Source of the DNA: JAJEAO01 sp963667635
Lineage (GTDB): Bacteria; Acidobacteriota; Vicinamibacteria; Marinacidobacterales; Marinacidobacteraceae
Reading direction: 5' to 3'
Assembly: GCA_965232015.1 (NCBI GenBank)
Contig: OZ246946.1
Span: 1,054,001-1,118,000 of the forward strand
Length of the DNA: 64,000 nt
Part shown: piece by piece, positions 27,291-35,495 of the stretch
Layout: the number at the start of each line of letters is the position of its first letter
Numbering within the stretch: position 1 is the first letter of the stretch
Position numbers and translations under genes: made by a program
Notes under the pieces: model-generated
Databases searched by the model: none
What the model was told of the DNA's origin: nothing
What the model saw: the letters and a program-made list of their open reading frames with translations, nothing else

Positions 27291-27464
27291 GGCTGGCCCA
27301 CACTTACCGGTCCGTAACCGACATAGATTATCGGAATGGTCGAGGCGCCGCATGAACCGCGGCGCTCCAGATGCCGAGGCGCCACCCACGGCGTCTTTGC
27401 GCGGCCAACGGTCGGATTCGAGTCGGCTCTGGTTCTCCCGGCGGCATGCACAATCCCCACCGAG

Positions 27465-29384
27465 ATGTCGCCCCGCACTTCCGTCCCACCCCTCTGGCTG
27501 GCAGCCGCGGTTCTCGGACTGCTCCTCCCCACGTGTGCGCCGGACACGCAGCCGGAGGTGGCGGGAGGGGACGCGAGCGGCGTTCCCCTCACCCTCGCGA
27601 ACATCTTCCGCGACCAGCGCGGCGGCGTTTCGGACGCGGCGATGTCCCCCGACGGCCGGTGGATCGCGCTGACCGCCCGCGGCCCGGACGGCGCCGGGAT
27701 CTACCTGCTCGATCTCACCGAGGAACCTCCGGTCGCTCGCTACTGGCTCGCCGGATCCCGCCCGGTCTGGGCGCCGGACAGCGGGGACGCGGCGTTCTTC
27801 CGCGATGGTGATCTCTGGCGGGCGCCGGTGGGAGACCCGGACGCGGTCCGCCTCACCGACGGGCTCTCCGGTGTGCGCACTCCCGCATGGGCCCCCGACG
27901 GGGTCACGATCGCGGTGATGGCCGCCGCGAGCGGCAGCCAGGACGTGTGGCTCGTCCCCGCCGATGAGCCGGGCGCGCCCCGCCAGCTCACGTTCGGGGC
28001 GATGAGCGCCGATGAAGTGCGCTTCGGCGTGTCGTGGTCCCCCGACGGCGGCGAGATCGCCTACATCTCGAACCGCGCCCGCCTCGCGGCCGATGACGTC
28101 TGGATCGTGGACGTCGGGATGGGCGCGGAGAGGCGGCTCACCCGGACGATCCGGGCCATTTCGCCGGCCCCCGCGTGGTCCCCCGACGGGTCCCGTCTCG
28201 CGGTCCTCGGGGTCCGCAACGACGAGTACTGGTATCTCGACATCAGCGATCTCTATCTCCTCGACCCGGCGGGAGGAGGCCCGGAGGAACCGGTCCCGAT
28301 GTCCGGCCACGCCACGGCCTACCGGTTCCAGCCGATGTGGTCCGCGGACGGCGACCGGATCGCGTTCACCCTCCAGGAGCGCGGCGAACACCACCTGTGG
28401 TCGGTCCCGGTGATGGGGGGCGCCGCGACCCGGTTCACCCACCTCGGTGGCGTCTTCGGAAGCGTCACCGCCGACGCCACCCCGACCCGGTTCGCTTTCG
28501 TCCGCTCCTCCCCGGGGGAGGGGCCGGATCTCTACGTCGTTCCCGCCTCGGGCGGCCCCGCCGATCGCCTCACCCGGTTTGCGCCGGAGTGGGCTGACGC
28601 GCAGCCGCCACAGGAGATCTCCTTTCGCAGCTTCGACGGTCACTACATCCAGGGCTTCCTCTATCTGTCGCCCGACGCCGAGGCGGGTGCGACCTGCCCG
28701 GCGCTCGTCCAGGTCCACGGTGGCGGTACGAACTCCTACCTCGACGGCCCCAACCTGATCGAGCAGTACCTCGCCTCCCGGGGGTTCGTGGTGCTCGCCA
28801 TCAACTACCGCGGCGGCTCGGGCTTCGGGAGAGAGTTCCAGGACCTCGGGGACGAGGACTGGCTGAACGGACAGGCGCTCGACCCGGGCGCCGCCGCCGA
28901 CTGGCTGCGCCAGCAGCCGTTCGTGAGCGACCGGGTGGGTATCTACGGCTACAGCTACGGGGGCATGCAGTCCATGGCCGCCATCACCCGAACCCCCGAC
29001 CGGTTCGACGCCGCCGCGCCGATGGCGGGCATCTACTCGCAGCGGCTCACGTTCGAACACCAGGACCGGCTGGGACGGATCTTCACGATCGATGGCCACG
29101 GTGGCCCCCCGGAGGAACGCCCGGAGATCTACGACAAGACCGAGACCCTGGCGCGGATCGGGAACATCACCGCGCCGGTGCTGATCCAGCACGGGGACCT
29201 CGATGTGCGCGCGCCGTTCGTCAACTTCCAGCTCGCCGTGGAAGCGTTCGAAGAGCACGGGATCGAGTACGAAGCGCACACCTACCCCGAGGGGCACGGG
29301 TTTCGGGACCCGGAGAATCGCATCGCGCTCTACCGCCGCGTGGAGGAGTTCTTCGTGCGCCATCTCGGCGGCTGCTTCGACTGA
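27465..29384 (+). CDS. S9 family (prolyl-oligopeptidase-type) secreted peptidase
   Basis: 639 residues. The signal ends near LGLLLPTCAP, giving a possible lipoprotein Cys. Residues ~45-390 are a beta-propeller of WD40/TolB-type blades with repeated SPDGRWIA, WAPDG and WSPDGGEIAYIS motifs. Residues ~400-639 form the alpha/beta hydrolase: nucleophile Ser in GYSYGGM, Asp in HGDLDVRAP and His in PEGHGFRDPE. S9 enzymes of this kind (DPP IV/acylaminoacyl-peptidase-like) cleave peptides in the periplasm. The stop is directly followed by the inverted-repeat element at 29395. Confidence 0.92.
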   Translation: MSPRTSVPPLWLAAAVLGLLLPTCAPDTQPEVAGGDASGVPLTLANIFRDQRGGVSDAAMSPDGRWIALTARGPDGAGIYLLDLTEEPPVARYWLAGSRPVWAPDSGDAAFFRDGDLWRAPVGDPDAVRLTDGLSGVRTPAWAPDGVTIAVMAAASGSQDVWLVPADEPGAPRQLTFGAMSADEVRFGVSWSPDGGEIAYISNRARLAADDVWIVDVGMGAERRLTRTIRAISPAPAWSPDGSRLAVLGVRNDEYWYLDISDLYLLDPAGGGPEEPVPMSGHATAYRFQPMWSADGDRIAFTLQERGEHHLWSVPVMGGAATRFTHLGGVFGSVTADATPTRFAFVRSSPGEGPDLYVVPASGGPADRLTRFAPEWADAQPPQEISFRSFDGHYIQGFLYLSPDAEAGATCPALVQVHGGGTNSYLDGPNLIEQYLASRGFVVLAINYRGGSGFGREFQDLGDEDWLNGQALDPGAAADWLRQQPFVSDRVGIYGYSYGGMQSMAAITRTPDRFDAAAPMAGIYSQRLTFEHQDRLGRIFTIDGHGGPPEERPEIYDKTETLARIGNITAPVLIQHGDLDVRAPFVNFQLAVEAFEEHGIEYEAHTYPEGHGFRDPENRIALYRRVEEFFVRHLGGCFD

Positions 29385-29394
29385 GCGGGGAATA

Positions 29395-29519
29395 CAGCCT
29401 GTGGATAAAGTCGCGTGAGCACCGAGAGTGGCGAGGCGCCCGGCTGACCCAGTTCTCCCGGTGGGGGCCAGGCGGGATGCATCGCCGCTCGAATGCCGCG
29501 TGACTTTGTCCACAGGCTG
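29395..29519. mobile_element. MITE-like inverted-repeat element, copy 2 (125 bp)
   Basis: Shares both inverted ends (CAGCCTGTGGA...) and most of its interior with the copy at 5535, but lacks the ~100-base expansion. It is bracketed by a perfect 4-base duplication AATA (29391-29394 and 29520-29523). It lies between the S9 peptidase stop and the fumarase start, harming neither gene. Confidence 0.85.
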
Positions 29520-29558
29520 AATAGGGCGCACTCCGCGGCGGACCGGTACCATTCCGGC

Positions 29559-31025
29559 ATGAGCACCCGCGCCGGCGCCGCCTGGAACCCGCTGGGAATT
29601 GCCGGACTGGAGTCCGGCGCTCCAGTTCGAATCGAGCGCGACACGATCGGGGAAGTCGAAGTCCCGGCGGAGCGCCTCTACGGCGCACAGACCGAGCGTT
29701 CGCGTCGCAACTTCCGCATCTCCGGCGAGCGGATGCCCGCCGAACAGATCGGCGCCCTGGCGTTCGTCAAGAAGGCCGCCGCGCTGGTGAATCGCGACCT
29801 CGATCCCGATTTCGAGCGGACCGCGGACGCCATCGCCGCCGCCGCCGAGGAGGTGCTCGCCGGAGAACACCCCGATGAGTTCCCGCTCGTCGTGTGGCAG
29901 ACGGGCAGCGGCACCCAGTCCAACATGAACATGAACGAGGTGCTCGCCAACCGGGCCAGCGAGCTCCTCGGCGGGGAACGGGGGGAGCGCCGGCTCGTCC
30001 ACCCGAACGATCACGTGAACCGGGGCCAGTCCTCGAACGACGTCTTCCCGACCGCCATGCACGTCGCGGCCGTGCTCGCTCTGGAGGAACGGGTGCTCCC
30101 GTCGCTTCGATCGCTCGCCGCCGCGCTTCGCGAACGGTCGGAGGCGTTCGGCGATCTGGTCAAGATCGGCCGCACCCACCTGCAAGACGCCACCCCCCTC
30201 TCGCTCGGGCAGGAGTTCTCCGGCTATGCGACGCAGGTCGAAAACGGGGTCGCCCGCGTCGAGGCGGCTCTGCCGCATCTGCGGGAGCTGGCCCTCGGAG
30301 GCACCGCGGTCGGGACCGGCCTGAACGCCCATCCCGAAATGGGACCGCGCGCCGCCCGCTGGCTCTCCCGGCTCACTGGAGTCGAGTTCCAGTCGGCGCC
30401 GAACAAGTTCGAGGCGCTCGCGTCGAAAGACGCCCTCGTCGCCGCCCACGGCGCGCTCAAGACGGTCGCGGCGTCGCTCCACAAGATCGCGAACGACATC
30501 CGGTGGCTGGCTTCGGGGCCCCGTTCGGGGATCGGCGAGCTCGTGATCCCGGCGAACGAGCCGGGCAGCTCGATCATGCCCGGCAAGGTGAATCCGACCC
30601 AGTGCGAGGCGCTGCTGATGGCGACCGCGCAGGTCATCGGGAACGACGTGGCCATTTCGATCGGCGGCGCCGGCGGGAATTTCGAGCTGAACGTGATGAT
30701 GCCGCTCATCATCCACAACTTCCTGTTCAGCGCCCGGCTGATCAGCGATGGCTGTGATTCGTTCCGGGAGCGCTGCGTCGTCGGGATCGAGCCGAACCGG
30801 GAGCGGCTGGATCAGAACCTGAAGCAGTCCCTGATGCTGGTCACCGCCCTCAACCCGCACATCGGCTACGACAACGCTGCCAGGATCGCGAAGAAGGCGC
30901 ACGCCGACGGCGCGTCGCTGCGCGAAGCCGCGCTCGAACTCGGTCTCCTCACCGGCGAACAGTTCGACGCCTGGGTGCGTCCCGAGAAGATGACCGCTCC
31001 GCGCGGCGGCGCGGCGAAGGCCTGA
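29559..31025 (+). CDS. fumC: Class II fumarate hydratase
   Basis: Interconverts fumarate and malate in the TCA cycle. 488 residues. Motifs are IERDTIGEVEVPAERLYGAQT, TGSGTQSNMNMNEVLANRA, VHPNDHVNRGQSSND, KIGRTHLQDATPLSLGQEFSG and the family signature GSSIMPGKVNPTQ, whose Ser is the catalytic base. Unusually, the ~24 residues before the normal N-terminus are partly encoded by the REP-like palindrome (29601-29624), which reads in frame as AGLESGAP. ATG 29559 is the first reasonable start, and no later ATG/GTG precedes the conserved region. The palindrome thus appears to be translated. Confidence 0.95.
   Translation: MSTRAGAAWNPLGIAGLESGAPVRIERDTIGEVEVPAERLYGAQTERSRRNFRISGERMPAEQIGALAFVKKAAALVNRDLDPDFERTADAIAAAAEEVLAGEHPDEFPLVVWQTGSGTQSNMNMNEVLANRASELLGGERGERRLVHPNDHVNRGQSSNDVFPTAMHVAAVLALEERVLPSLRSLAAALRERSEAFGDLVKIGRTHLQDATPLSLGQEFSGYATQVENGVARVEAALPHLRELALGGTAVGTGLNAHPEMGPRAARWLSRLTGVEFQSAPNKFEALASKDALVAAHGALKTVAASLHKIANDIRWLASGPRSGIGELVIPANEPGSSIMPGKVNPTQCEALLMATAQVIGNDVAISIGGAGGNFELNVMMPLIIHNFLFSARLISDGCDSFRERCVVGIEPNRERLDQNLKQSLMLVTALNPHIGYDNAARIAKKAHADGASLREAALELGLLTGEQFDAWVRPEKMTAPRGGAAKA
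29601..29624. repeat. REP-like palindrome within the fumC reading frame
   Basis: The 24 bases are identical to 18427-18450, with core stem GCCGGACT-GG-AGTCCGGC. Located between the start codon and the conserved fumarase N-terminus, it could also form a hairpin in the early mRNA. Confidence 0.85.
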
Positions 31026-31092
31026 CGGAGCCCCCGGCAGAGCGGGTCGGGGAGGCCGTTTCGGAGCGGGATGGCGCGGTAGGATTGAGGCA

Positions 31093-32133
31093 ATGTCGGG
31101 GTTGCATTCGGAGGGCGCCGCGATCGGCTCGGGAGCGGCCGGGCGATGGGCGAGGCGGCCGAGGCGGCCGAGGCGCGACTGGTCGCCTCGTCCCGCGGGC
31201 GAACCGCCGCTCGCGGACCTCGAATTTCCCGGCTGCGTCTCGCGGCCGATGACCGTCGCCGAACACGAGGAATCCGAGGAGCGGATCGAGTTCTTCGACA
31301 CTCGTGCGGGGATCGCGTGGATGGCGGCGGAGGCGGCGTTCTTTCCCCACGAGGAGCCGGTTCATGCGCTTCCGCGGCTCCTGGAGCGGATCGCGCAGGT
31401 GCGGGGTTCCGCGATCCTGTGCTGTGGTGCGGCGGAGATCCGGCGGACGTTTCGGGCGGTTGGCAGGCGGGCCGGCTGGAGCCGCCGCATCCAGCCGGAC
31501 CAGATGGTGTTCCTGGATCCGGGGCGGCGGGAGCGGATCGTGTCCGGTTATCTGAAGGCCGGCGAGGATCCGTTCCCGGATGTGGTGCTGGAGGTGGACA
31601 GCACGACCGATGTGCGGAGGAACCGGCTGAAGCTGTATGAGGCGTGGGGCTTTCCGGAGGTCTGGGTGGAGGTTCCGGTGGCGTATTCGCCGGGACGGCG
31701 GCGGAGATCGGGGCTCACGATCTACCGCTGGGAAGAGGACGGCTACGTCGTCTCGACCGAGAGTCGGGCGTTTCCGGGGTGGCGGGGGGTGGAGATCCAC
31801 CGGGCGCTGAACGAGCGCGCGGTTTCGGCGGAGACGTCGGAAGTGCTGACGCGGGTGGGTCGGGCGCTGGGGAAGCGGGAGGGGACCGGTCCCGACGACG
31901 ACCCTCTTCTCCGCCAGCAACGCCGTGAGGGGCTGGCTCTGGGTCGCCTCGCGATGGCCGCCGTGCTGTTGCGACGACGGGGCGTCGCCCTCTCCCCCGA
32001 CTTCCCAACCGGTCTTTCGGCGCGCCACCTCGATCTCCTCGCCGCGGCTTCCGCGGAGAGCCTGATCGAATCAGCCTCCGCGGCCGAGAGCGAGGCCGAC
32101 TTCCTGTCCCGCCTCAGTCGTCACTCCTCGTAA
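31093..32133 (+). CDS. Uma2-family (DUF820) PD-(D/E)XK nuclease-like protein
   Basis: 346 residues. The core DPFPDVVLEVDSTTDVRRNRLKLYEAWGFPEVWVEVP matches the Uma2 pattern of a PD-(D/E)XK nuclease fold, with the acidic residues of PDVVLEVD and the downstream R/K-x-x-x-Y. The N-terminal half (RIEFFDTRAGIAWMAAEA...) is shorter on motifs, and the C-terminal tail is a helical Leu/Ala-rich extension after a variable linker. The first ~50 residues are basic and repetitive, so ATG 31249 is an alternative start. Members are widespread, especially in cyanobacteria, and their biological role is not settled. Confidence 0.75.
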   Translation: MSGLHSEGAAIGSGAAGRWARRPRRPRRDWSPRPAGEPPLADLEFPGCVSRPMTVAEHEESEERIEFFDTRAGIAWMAAEAAFFPHEEPVHALPRLLERIAQVRGSAILCCGAAEIRRTFRAVGRRAGWSRRIQPDQMVFLDPGRRERIVSGYLKAGEDPFPDVVLEVDSTTDVRRNRLKLYEAWGFPEVWVEVPVAYSPGRRRRSGLTIYRWEEDGYVVSTESRAFPGWRGVEIHRALNERAVSAETSEVLTRVGRALGKREGTGPDDDPLLRQQRREGLALGRLAMAAVLLRRRGVALSPDFPTGLSARHLDLLAAASAESLIESASAAESEADFLSRLSRHSS

Positions 32134-32218
32134 CCATCGGACGACGCGGCGACGCGCCTCGATCTCGCGTCGCTCCCGAAGGCGGTCGGCGAGCGCCGCA
32201 CGGGACCGGCGCCGCCGG

Positions 32219-33193
32219 TTATCCGTTGCCGCTGGTGAGGGCTTGCTTGAGGGCGGGGAGGATGTCTTTCACATCCGCGACGACGCCCACGTCGGCGGCG
32301 CCGAAGATGGGAGCGTCGGGATCCTTGTTCACCGCGACCACGAAGCGGGAGCCGCGCATCCCCACAAGATGCTGGATCGCGCCGGAGATACCGCAGGCGA
32401 CGTAGAGCTTCGGCGACACCGTGACGCCGCTGGATCCGATCTGGCGATCGTGAGGGAGCCACCCGGCGTCGGTCACCGCTCGGGACGCTCCGACCGCGCC
32501 TCCGAGCGCCTCGGCGAGCTCCTCCACGAGGTGGAGGTGTTCCGGTCCGCCCATGCCGCGGCCGGCCGAGACCACCACGTCGCTGGCCGTGAGATCCACG
32601 CCCTCGGACGCCGCTTCCCGGACTTCCAGCAGCCGGGACCTCTGGGCATCGGTCGTGAGAGGAGATGCCAGAGTGCGGACGCCCGCCGCCGGCCCGGCGG
32701 CTCTCGCCGGGAACGAGCCGCGCTCCACGGTCGCCACCGCGGGGAGGCGCGAAGTGCCGATCTCGTGGACGAACTTGCCCTGGAACGCCTGCCGCTCGGC
32801 GATCAGTCCATCGTCACCCCAGCGCAGTCTGGAGACACCGGTGAGCGCCGCGGTTCCCAGTTGCGCGGCGACGAGCGGCGCGGCGTCCCAGCCGGTGGGG
32901 GAGTGCGGGAGCAGCACGAGCTCGGCATCCGAAGTCTCGACGCCCAGGAGGACGGCTGCCGCGGATTCCTCGGCCGTGCGGCCGGCGTGCGCGGGCCCCT
33001 CCACGAGGAGGACTTCGGCGTCGGCGAGCGCCGCGGCGGCCGCTTCCGAGGCCGCGGCATCCGGCGTCGGCAGGACCGCGGCGACCGTCCCGGCGTCGCC
33101 CCCGAGCCGGAACGCCGCCTCGATCAGCTCGTGCGTGGCCTTCGTGACGCCCACGCCCTCCGGCTCCGCGAAGACGAGCACCCGCCGGCTCAT
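32219..33193 (-). CDS. etfA: Electron transfer flavoprotein alpha subunit
   Basis: 324 residues. The N-terminal domain (RRVLVFAEPEGVGVTKATHELIEAA) is followed by the FAD-binding C-terminal domain: SAGRGMGGPEHLHLVEELAEALG, GASRAVTDAGWLPHDRQIGSSG, SPKLYVACGISGAIQHLVGM and VAVNKDPDAPIFGAADVGVV, an almost textbook ETF-alpha signature. It accepts electrons from acyl-CoA or related dehydrogenases together with EtfB. Its start overlaps the etfB stop (ATGA), so the two are made in equal amounts. No ETF-quinone oxidoreductase gene is in the window. Confidence 0.96.
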   Translation of the reverse strand: MSRRVLVFAEPEGVGVTKATHELIEAAFRLGGDAGTVAAVLPTPDAAASEAAAAALADAEVLLVEGPAHAGRTAEESAAAVLLGVETSDAELVLLPHSPTGWDAAPLVAAQLGTAALTGVSRLRWGDDGLIAERQAFQGKFVHEIGTSRLPAVATVERGSFPARAAGPAAGVRTLASPLTTDAQRSRLLEVREAASEGVDLTASDVVVSAGRGMGGPEHLHLVEELAEALGGAVGASRAVTDAGWLPHDRQIGSSGVTVSPKLYVACGISGAIQHLVGMRGSRFVVAVNKDPDAPIFGAADVGVVADVKDILPALKQALTSGNG

Positions 33194-33981
33194 GACCCGC
33201 CTCCGGCAAGGTTGATCCCGGCGCCGGCGCGGATGCGCGGGATGAGCGCAGCCGCCACCTCATCCGGCGAGCCCGCGAGGATCTCGGCGGAGGCCGACCG
33301 GTCCGGCTTCGCAAGCCGCAGCGACCGGATCCGCGCATCGCCCCGGTCCGGGTCGGCGAGCTCCGAAGATCGGATCCGCTCCACCGGTTTGCGGCGCGAC
33401 GCCATGATGCCGCGAAGGCTGGCGTAGCGCGGAGTGTTCACGCCGGTCTGAACCGCCACCAACGCGGGGAGGTCGAGTTCCACGACCGCAACGCGGCTGC
33501 CCTCGAGCTCGCGTTCCACTTCGAGCCTCCCTTCGCGAAACCGCATCGCCGTCACCGCGGACGCCCACGACATGCCGAGAAGGCCGGCGATGAGACCGCC
33601 GACCTGCCCGTAGCCGCTGTCCTCGGCGAGGAGGCCGGCGAGGACGACTCCGGCGTCCTGCGCAGCCACCACGCCGGCGAGCGCCTGGGCCACCCGAAAC
33701 GGGTCGGCGAGCGCGGGGCGGGGACAGACGACGTGGACCGCCCGGTCCATGCCCATCGCCAGGCAGGTCCGGATCGCCTGGCCGGCCTCCTCGGGTCCGG
33801 CCGTCACCACGACCGTCTGCTCCACCGCGCCAGACTCGCGGAGCCGGAGCGCCGCCTCCACCGCGTAGCGGTCGTAGTCGTTCAGTCCGTAGCCCAGGCT
33901 GGATTCGTCGATCCAGGAACCGGCCGAACGAAACACCGAATTCCGGTCGGGCACCTGCTTCACCAGAGCGACGGCGTTCAA
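33190..33981 (-). CDS. etfB: Electron transfer flavoprotein beta subunit
   Basis: 263 residues. It starts ALVKQVPDRNSVF, followed by GYGLNDYDRYAVEAALRLRE, the ETF-beta AMP-binding region AGLLAEDSGYGQVGGLIAGLLG and LPALVAVQTGVNTPRYASLRGIM, the recognition-loop signature. It is the first gene of etfBA; the alpha start overlaps its stop. A TolB-N-like gene starts divergently only 23 bases away, leaving little room for two separate promoters. Confidence 0.95.
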   Translation of the reverse strand: MNAVALVKQVPDRNSVFRSAGSWIDESSLGYGLNDYDRYAVEAALRLRESGAVEQTVVVTAGPEEAGQAIRTCLAMGMDRAVHVVCPRPALADPFRVAQALAGVVAAQDAGVVLAGLLAEDSGYGQVGGLIAGLLGMSWASAVTAMRFREGRLEVERELEGSRVAVVELDLPALVAVQTGVNTPRYASLRGIMASRRKPVERIRSSELADPDRGDARIRSLRLAKPDRSASAEILAGSPDEVAAALIPRIRAGAGINLAGGGS

Positions 33982-34004
33982 GGGAGAGTCCTCATGCTGT
34001 CGGT

Positions 34005-34616
34005 ATGATCGCCGCAGAACATCGGGTGGGCAAGGTGCGGAGCGGATTCGTGGCGGTGGCGGCCATTGTGCTGCTTGCCGTCGGATTGGCCACGCTGGCG
34101 GTCGTGGGGAAGCCGACGGTCATCCGGCGCCCGGCGGAAACCGGTCGGCCGATGCTCATCATCCCCGACTTTGTGAGCCGGACCGGAGAAGCGGACCACA
34201 GCGCACTCGCGGGCGAGTTGACGGTCGCGGTGCGGGATCGCCTCTCGACCCCGGAGAGCATCTTCGAAGTGTCCCCCCGGAGGCTTCGGCCGGTGTTCTC
34301 GGCCGAGGAGCGGGAGACCGGCCTGATCCGGATCGCGGCCGAGCTCGGCGCCGACTACGTCCTCGTCGGGAGCGTCGAGTCCGGTCCGGCGTCGTCCCTC
34401 GGACCAGGATCGGTGTGGAGCGCACCCGCCGGCGGCGCGGTGCGCGGCGATGCCGCCGGCCTGAGGCTGGACATCCTCCTGGTGCGCGACGCCGAGCCGC
34501 CCGAGGTCTTCGCCGAGCGCTTCCTCCTCGGGGACGGCGGGCCGGACGCAGAGGCGCGACAGCGGATGGTCCGGATCACCGCCGACCGCATCGCGCTCTC
34601 CCTGCGCCAGCCGTAG
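34005..34616 (+). CDS. Membrane-anchored FlgO/TolB-N-like protein
   Basis: 203 residues. A single N-terminal membrane segment (VAVAAIVLLAVGLATLAVV) is followed by a periplasmic domain: RPMLIIPDFVSRTGEADHSALAGELTVAVRDRLS, LIRIAAELGADYVLVGSVES and a long final beta-hairpin ending MVRITADRIALSLRQP. The pattern 'value-lists of regulated proteins, then LGADYVLVGSV' matches the FlgO / TolB-amino-terminal / CsgG-like fold found in envelope lipoproteins and some signalling cyclases. Here it stands alone with no effector domain. The start could be the later GTG at 34035, which would lengthen the very short divergent spacer to etfB. Confidence 0.6.
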   Translation: MIAAEHRVGKVRSGFVAVAAIVLLAVGLATLAVVGKPTVIRRPAETGRPMLIIPDFVSRTGEADHSALAGELTVAVRDRLSTPESIFEVSPRRLRPVFSAEERETGLIRIAAELGADYVLVGSVESGPASSLGPGSVWSAPAGGAVRGDAAGLRLDILLVRDAEPPEVFAERFLLGDGGPDAEARQRMVRITADRIALSLRQP

Positions 34617-34657
34617 TCGAGAGCGAGCCCAACACGGCGTCCCGGGGTCGGGAGCCG

Positions 34658-35080
34658 TTACCCGTCATCGCCTGCAGACGTTGCGAAGGGATTGAGGGTC
34701 GGAACGGCGAACGCATCGAAGTCCCGCAGATTGCGAGTGACGACCGTGAGTCGGTTGACCGTCGCCACCGCCGCAATCATGGCGTCCAGAATCAGGGTGT
34801 CCGAGCGTGAATCCATCAGGCGGGCCCACTCTCGAAAGCAGGCGCCGTCCATTGGGAGGACCTGGTACGTCTCTTCGATGCGGCGCAGCCAGTCCCGGAG
34901 CTCGATCGCTTTCGCCGCGTCCTGTCTCCGCGTCCGCTCAATACCCGCCTGGATTTCTCCAACGGTCACTGCCGAGATGAAGAGCGAGTCTGCGGAAACA
35001 TCGCGGAGCCAGCGCAGGACCGCTCCGTGGGGCCGGGGCCGGCGGAGCTCCGAGACGACGTTGGCGTCCAGGAGATACAA
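34658..35080 (-). CDS. vapC: Type II toxin, PIN-domain RNase VapC
   Basis: 140 residues. Catalytic acids are DANVVSEL (Asp near residue 5), TVGEIQAGIER (Glu ~42), LILDAMIAAVA (Asp ~98) and NLRDFDAF (Asp ~117), all four in place, so the toxin is probably active. The arrangement (YLLDANVVSELRR and TRNLRDFDAF) is the FitB/VapC subtype. The start is TTG 35080, six bases after the antitoxin stop, consistent with coupled translation. VapC toxins cleave tRNA or rRNA when released from the antitoxin. Confidence 0.92.
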   Translation of the reverse strand: MYLLDANVVSELRRPRPHGAVLRWLRDVSADSLFISAVTVGEIQAGIERTRRQDAAKAIELRDWLRRIEETYQVLPMDGACFREWARLMDSRSDTLILDAMIAAVATVNRLTVVTRNLRDFDAFAVPTLNPFATSAGDDG

Positions 35081-35086
35081 CGGACG

Positions 35087-35347
35087 CTACTCGAAATCGG
35101 GGACAGGGCGGCGCCGGAACGGCCCGCGTGGGGGCGTCAGCGCTTCCGTGCGCGCCTCGGGCGCCAGGAGCAGATCCTTCAGACTGGGCCGCGCGGATCG
35201 TTCCAGTCGGCGCCATTCGCGGACGGGAACGAGAACCGCGGTTTCCACGCCGCGCTTGGTGATGATCTGCGGTCCTTCAGCGACGGTCCGGTCCAGCAAC
35301 TCACTGAAGCGCGCCTTGGCTTCCTGCACCTGCCACATCCTGCTCAC
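35087..35347 (-). CDS. Type II antitoxin, Phd/YefM family
   Basis: 86 residues. The N-terminus MWQVQEAKARFSELLDRTVAEGPQIITKRGVETAVLVP is a standard Phd/YefM DNA-binding dimerisation domain. The C-terminal 35 residues (LERSARPSLKDLLLAPEARTEAL...RRRPVPDFE) are the flexible toxin-binding tail. It precedes vapC by six bases. The palindrome at 35390-35407 is the likely autoregulatory operator bound by this protein. Confidence 0.92.
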   Translation of the reverse strand: MSRMWQVQEAKARFSELLDRTVAEGPQIITKRGVETAVLVPVREWRRLERSARPSLKDLLLAPEARTEALTPPRGPFRRRPVPDFE

Positions 35348-35389
35348 ACGTGTCCTCCCAGCTCATCACTTGCTCCAAACGTTGAATCA

Positions 35390-35407
35390 ACTAGTCAGAA
35401 GACTAGT
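35390..35407. promoter_or_regulatory. Palindromic operator upstream of the toxin-antitoxin pair
   Basis: ACTAGTC-AGAA-GACTAGT is a perfect inverted repeat (7-base arms, 4-base spacer) 43 bases before the antitoxin start. It overlaps the predicted -10 element, as expected for Phd/YefM autorepression. Confidence 0.7.
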
Positions 35408-35428
35408 GCGTTTTTGGTGATCCGTCAA
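35400..35428 (-). promoter_or_regulatory. Predicted promoter of the toxin-antitoxin pair
   Basis: On the minus strand TTGACG (35428-35423) is followed by a 17-base spacer and TAGTCT (35405-35400). The -35 is one base off consensus and the -10 is weak. Overlap of the -10 with the palindrome supports it. Confidence 0.5.
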
Positions 35429-35495
35429 GTCAAGGAGGGCTGGCGGAGCTGTGGCGCACCGGATGTCGGACAGGACCGCTTTTCCCCGGTCCGAA

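Noticed and set aside
31142..31200. Short GAGGCGGCC repeats at the Uma2 gene start
   Set aside because: Only two copies within a basic coding stretch; too short to be called a repeat element.
27081..31301. 1406-codon minus-strand open frame across the S9 peptidase, MITE and fumC
   Set aside because: It is antisense to well-supported genes and has His/Arg/Gly-rich non-protein composition.
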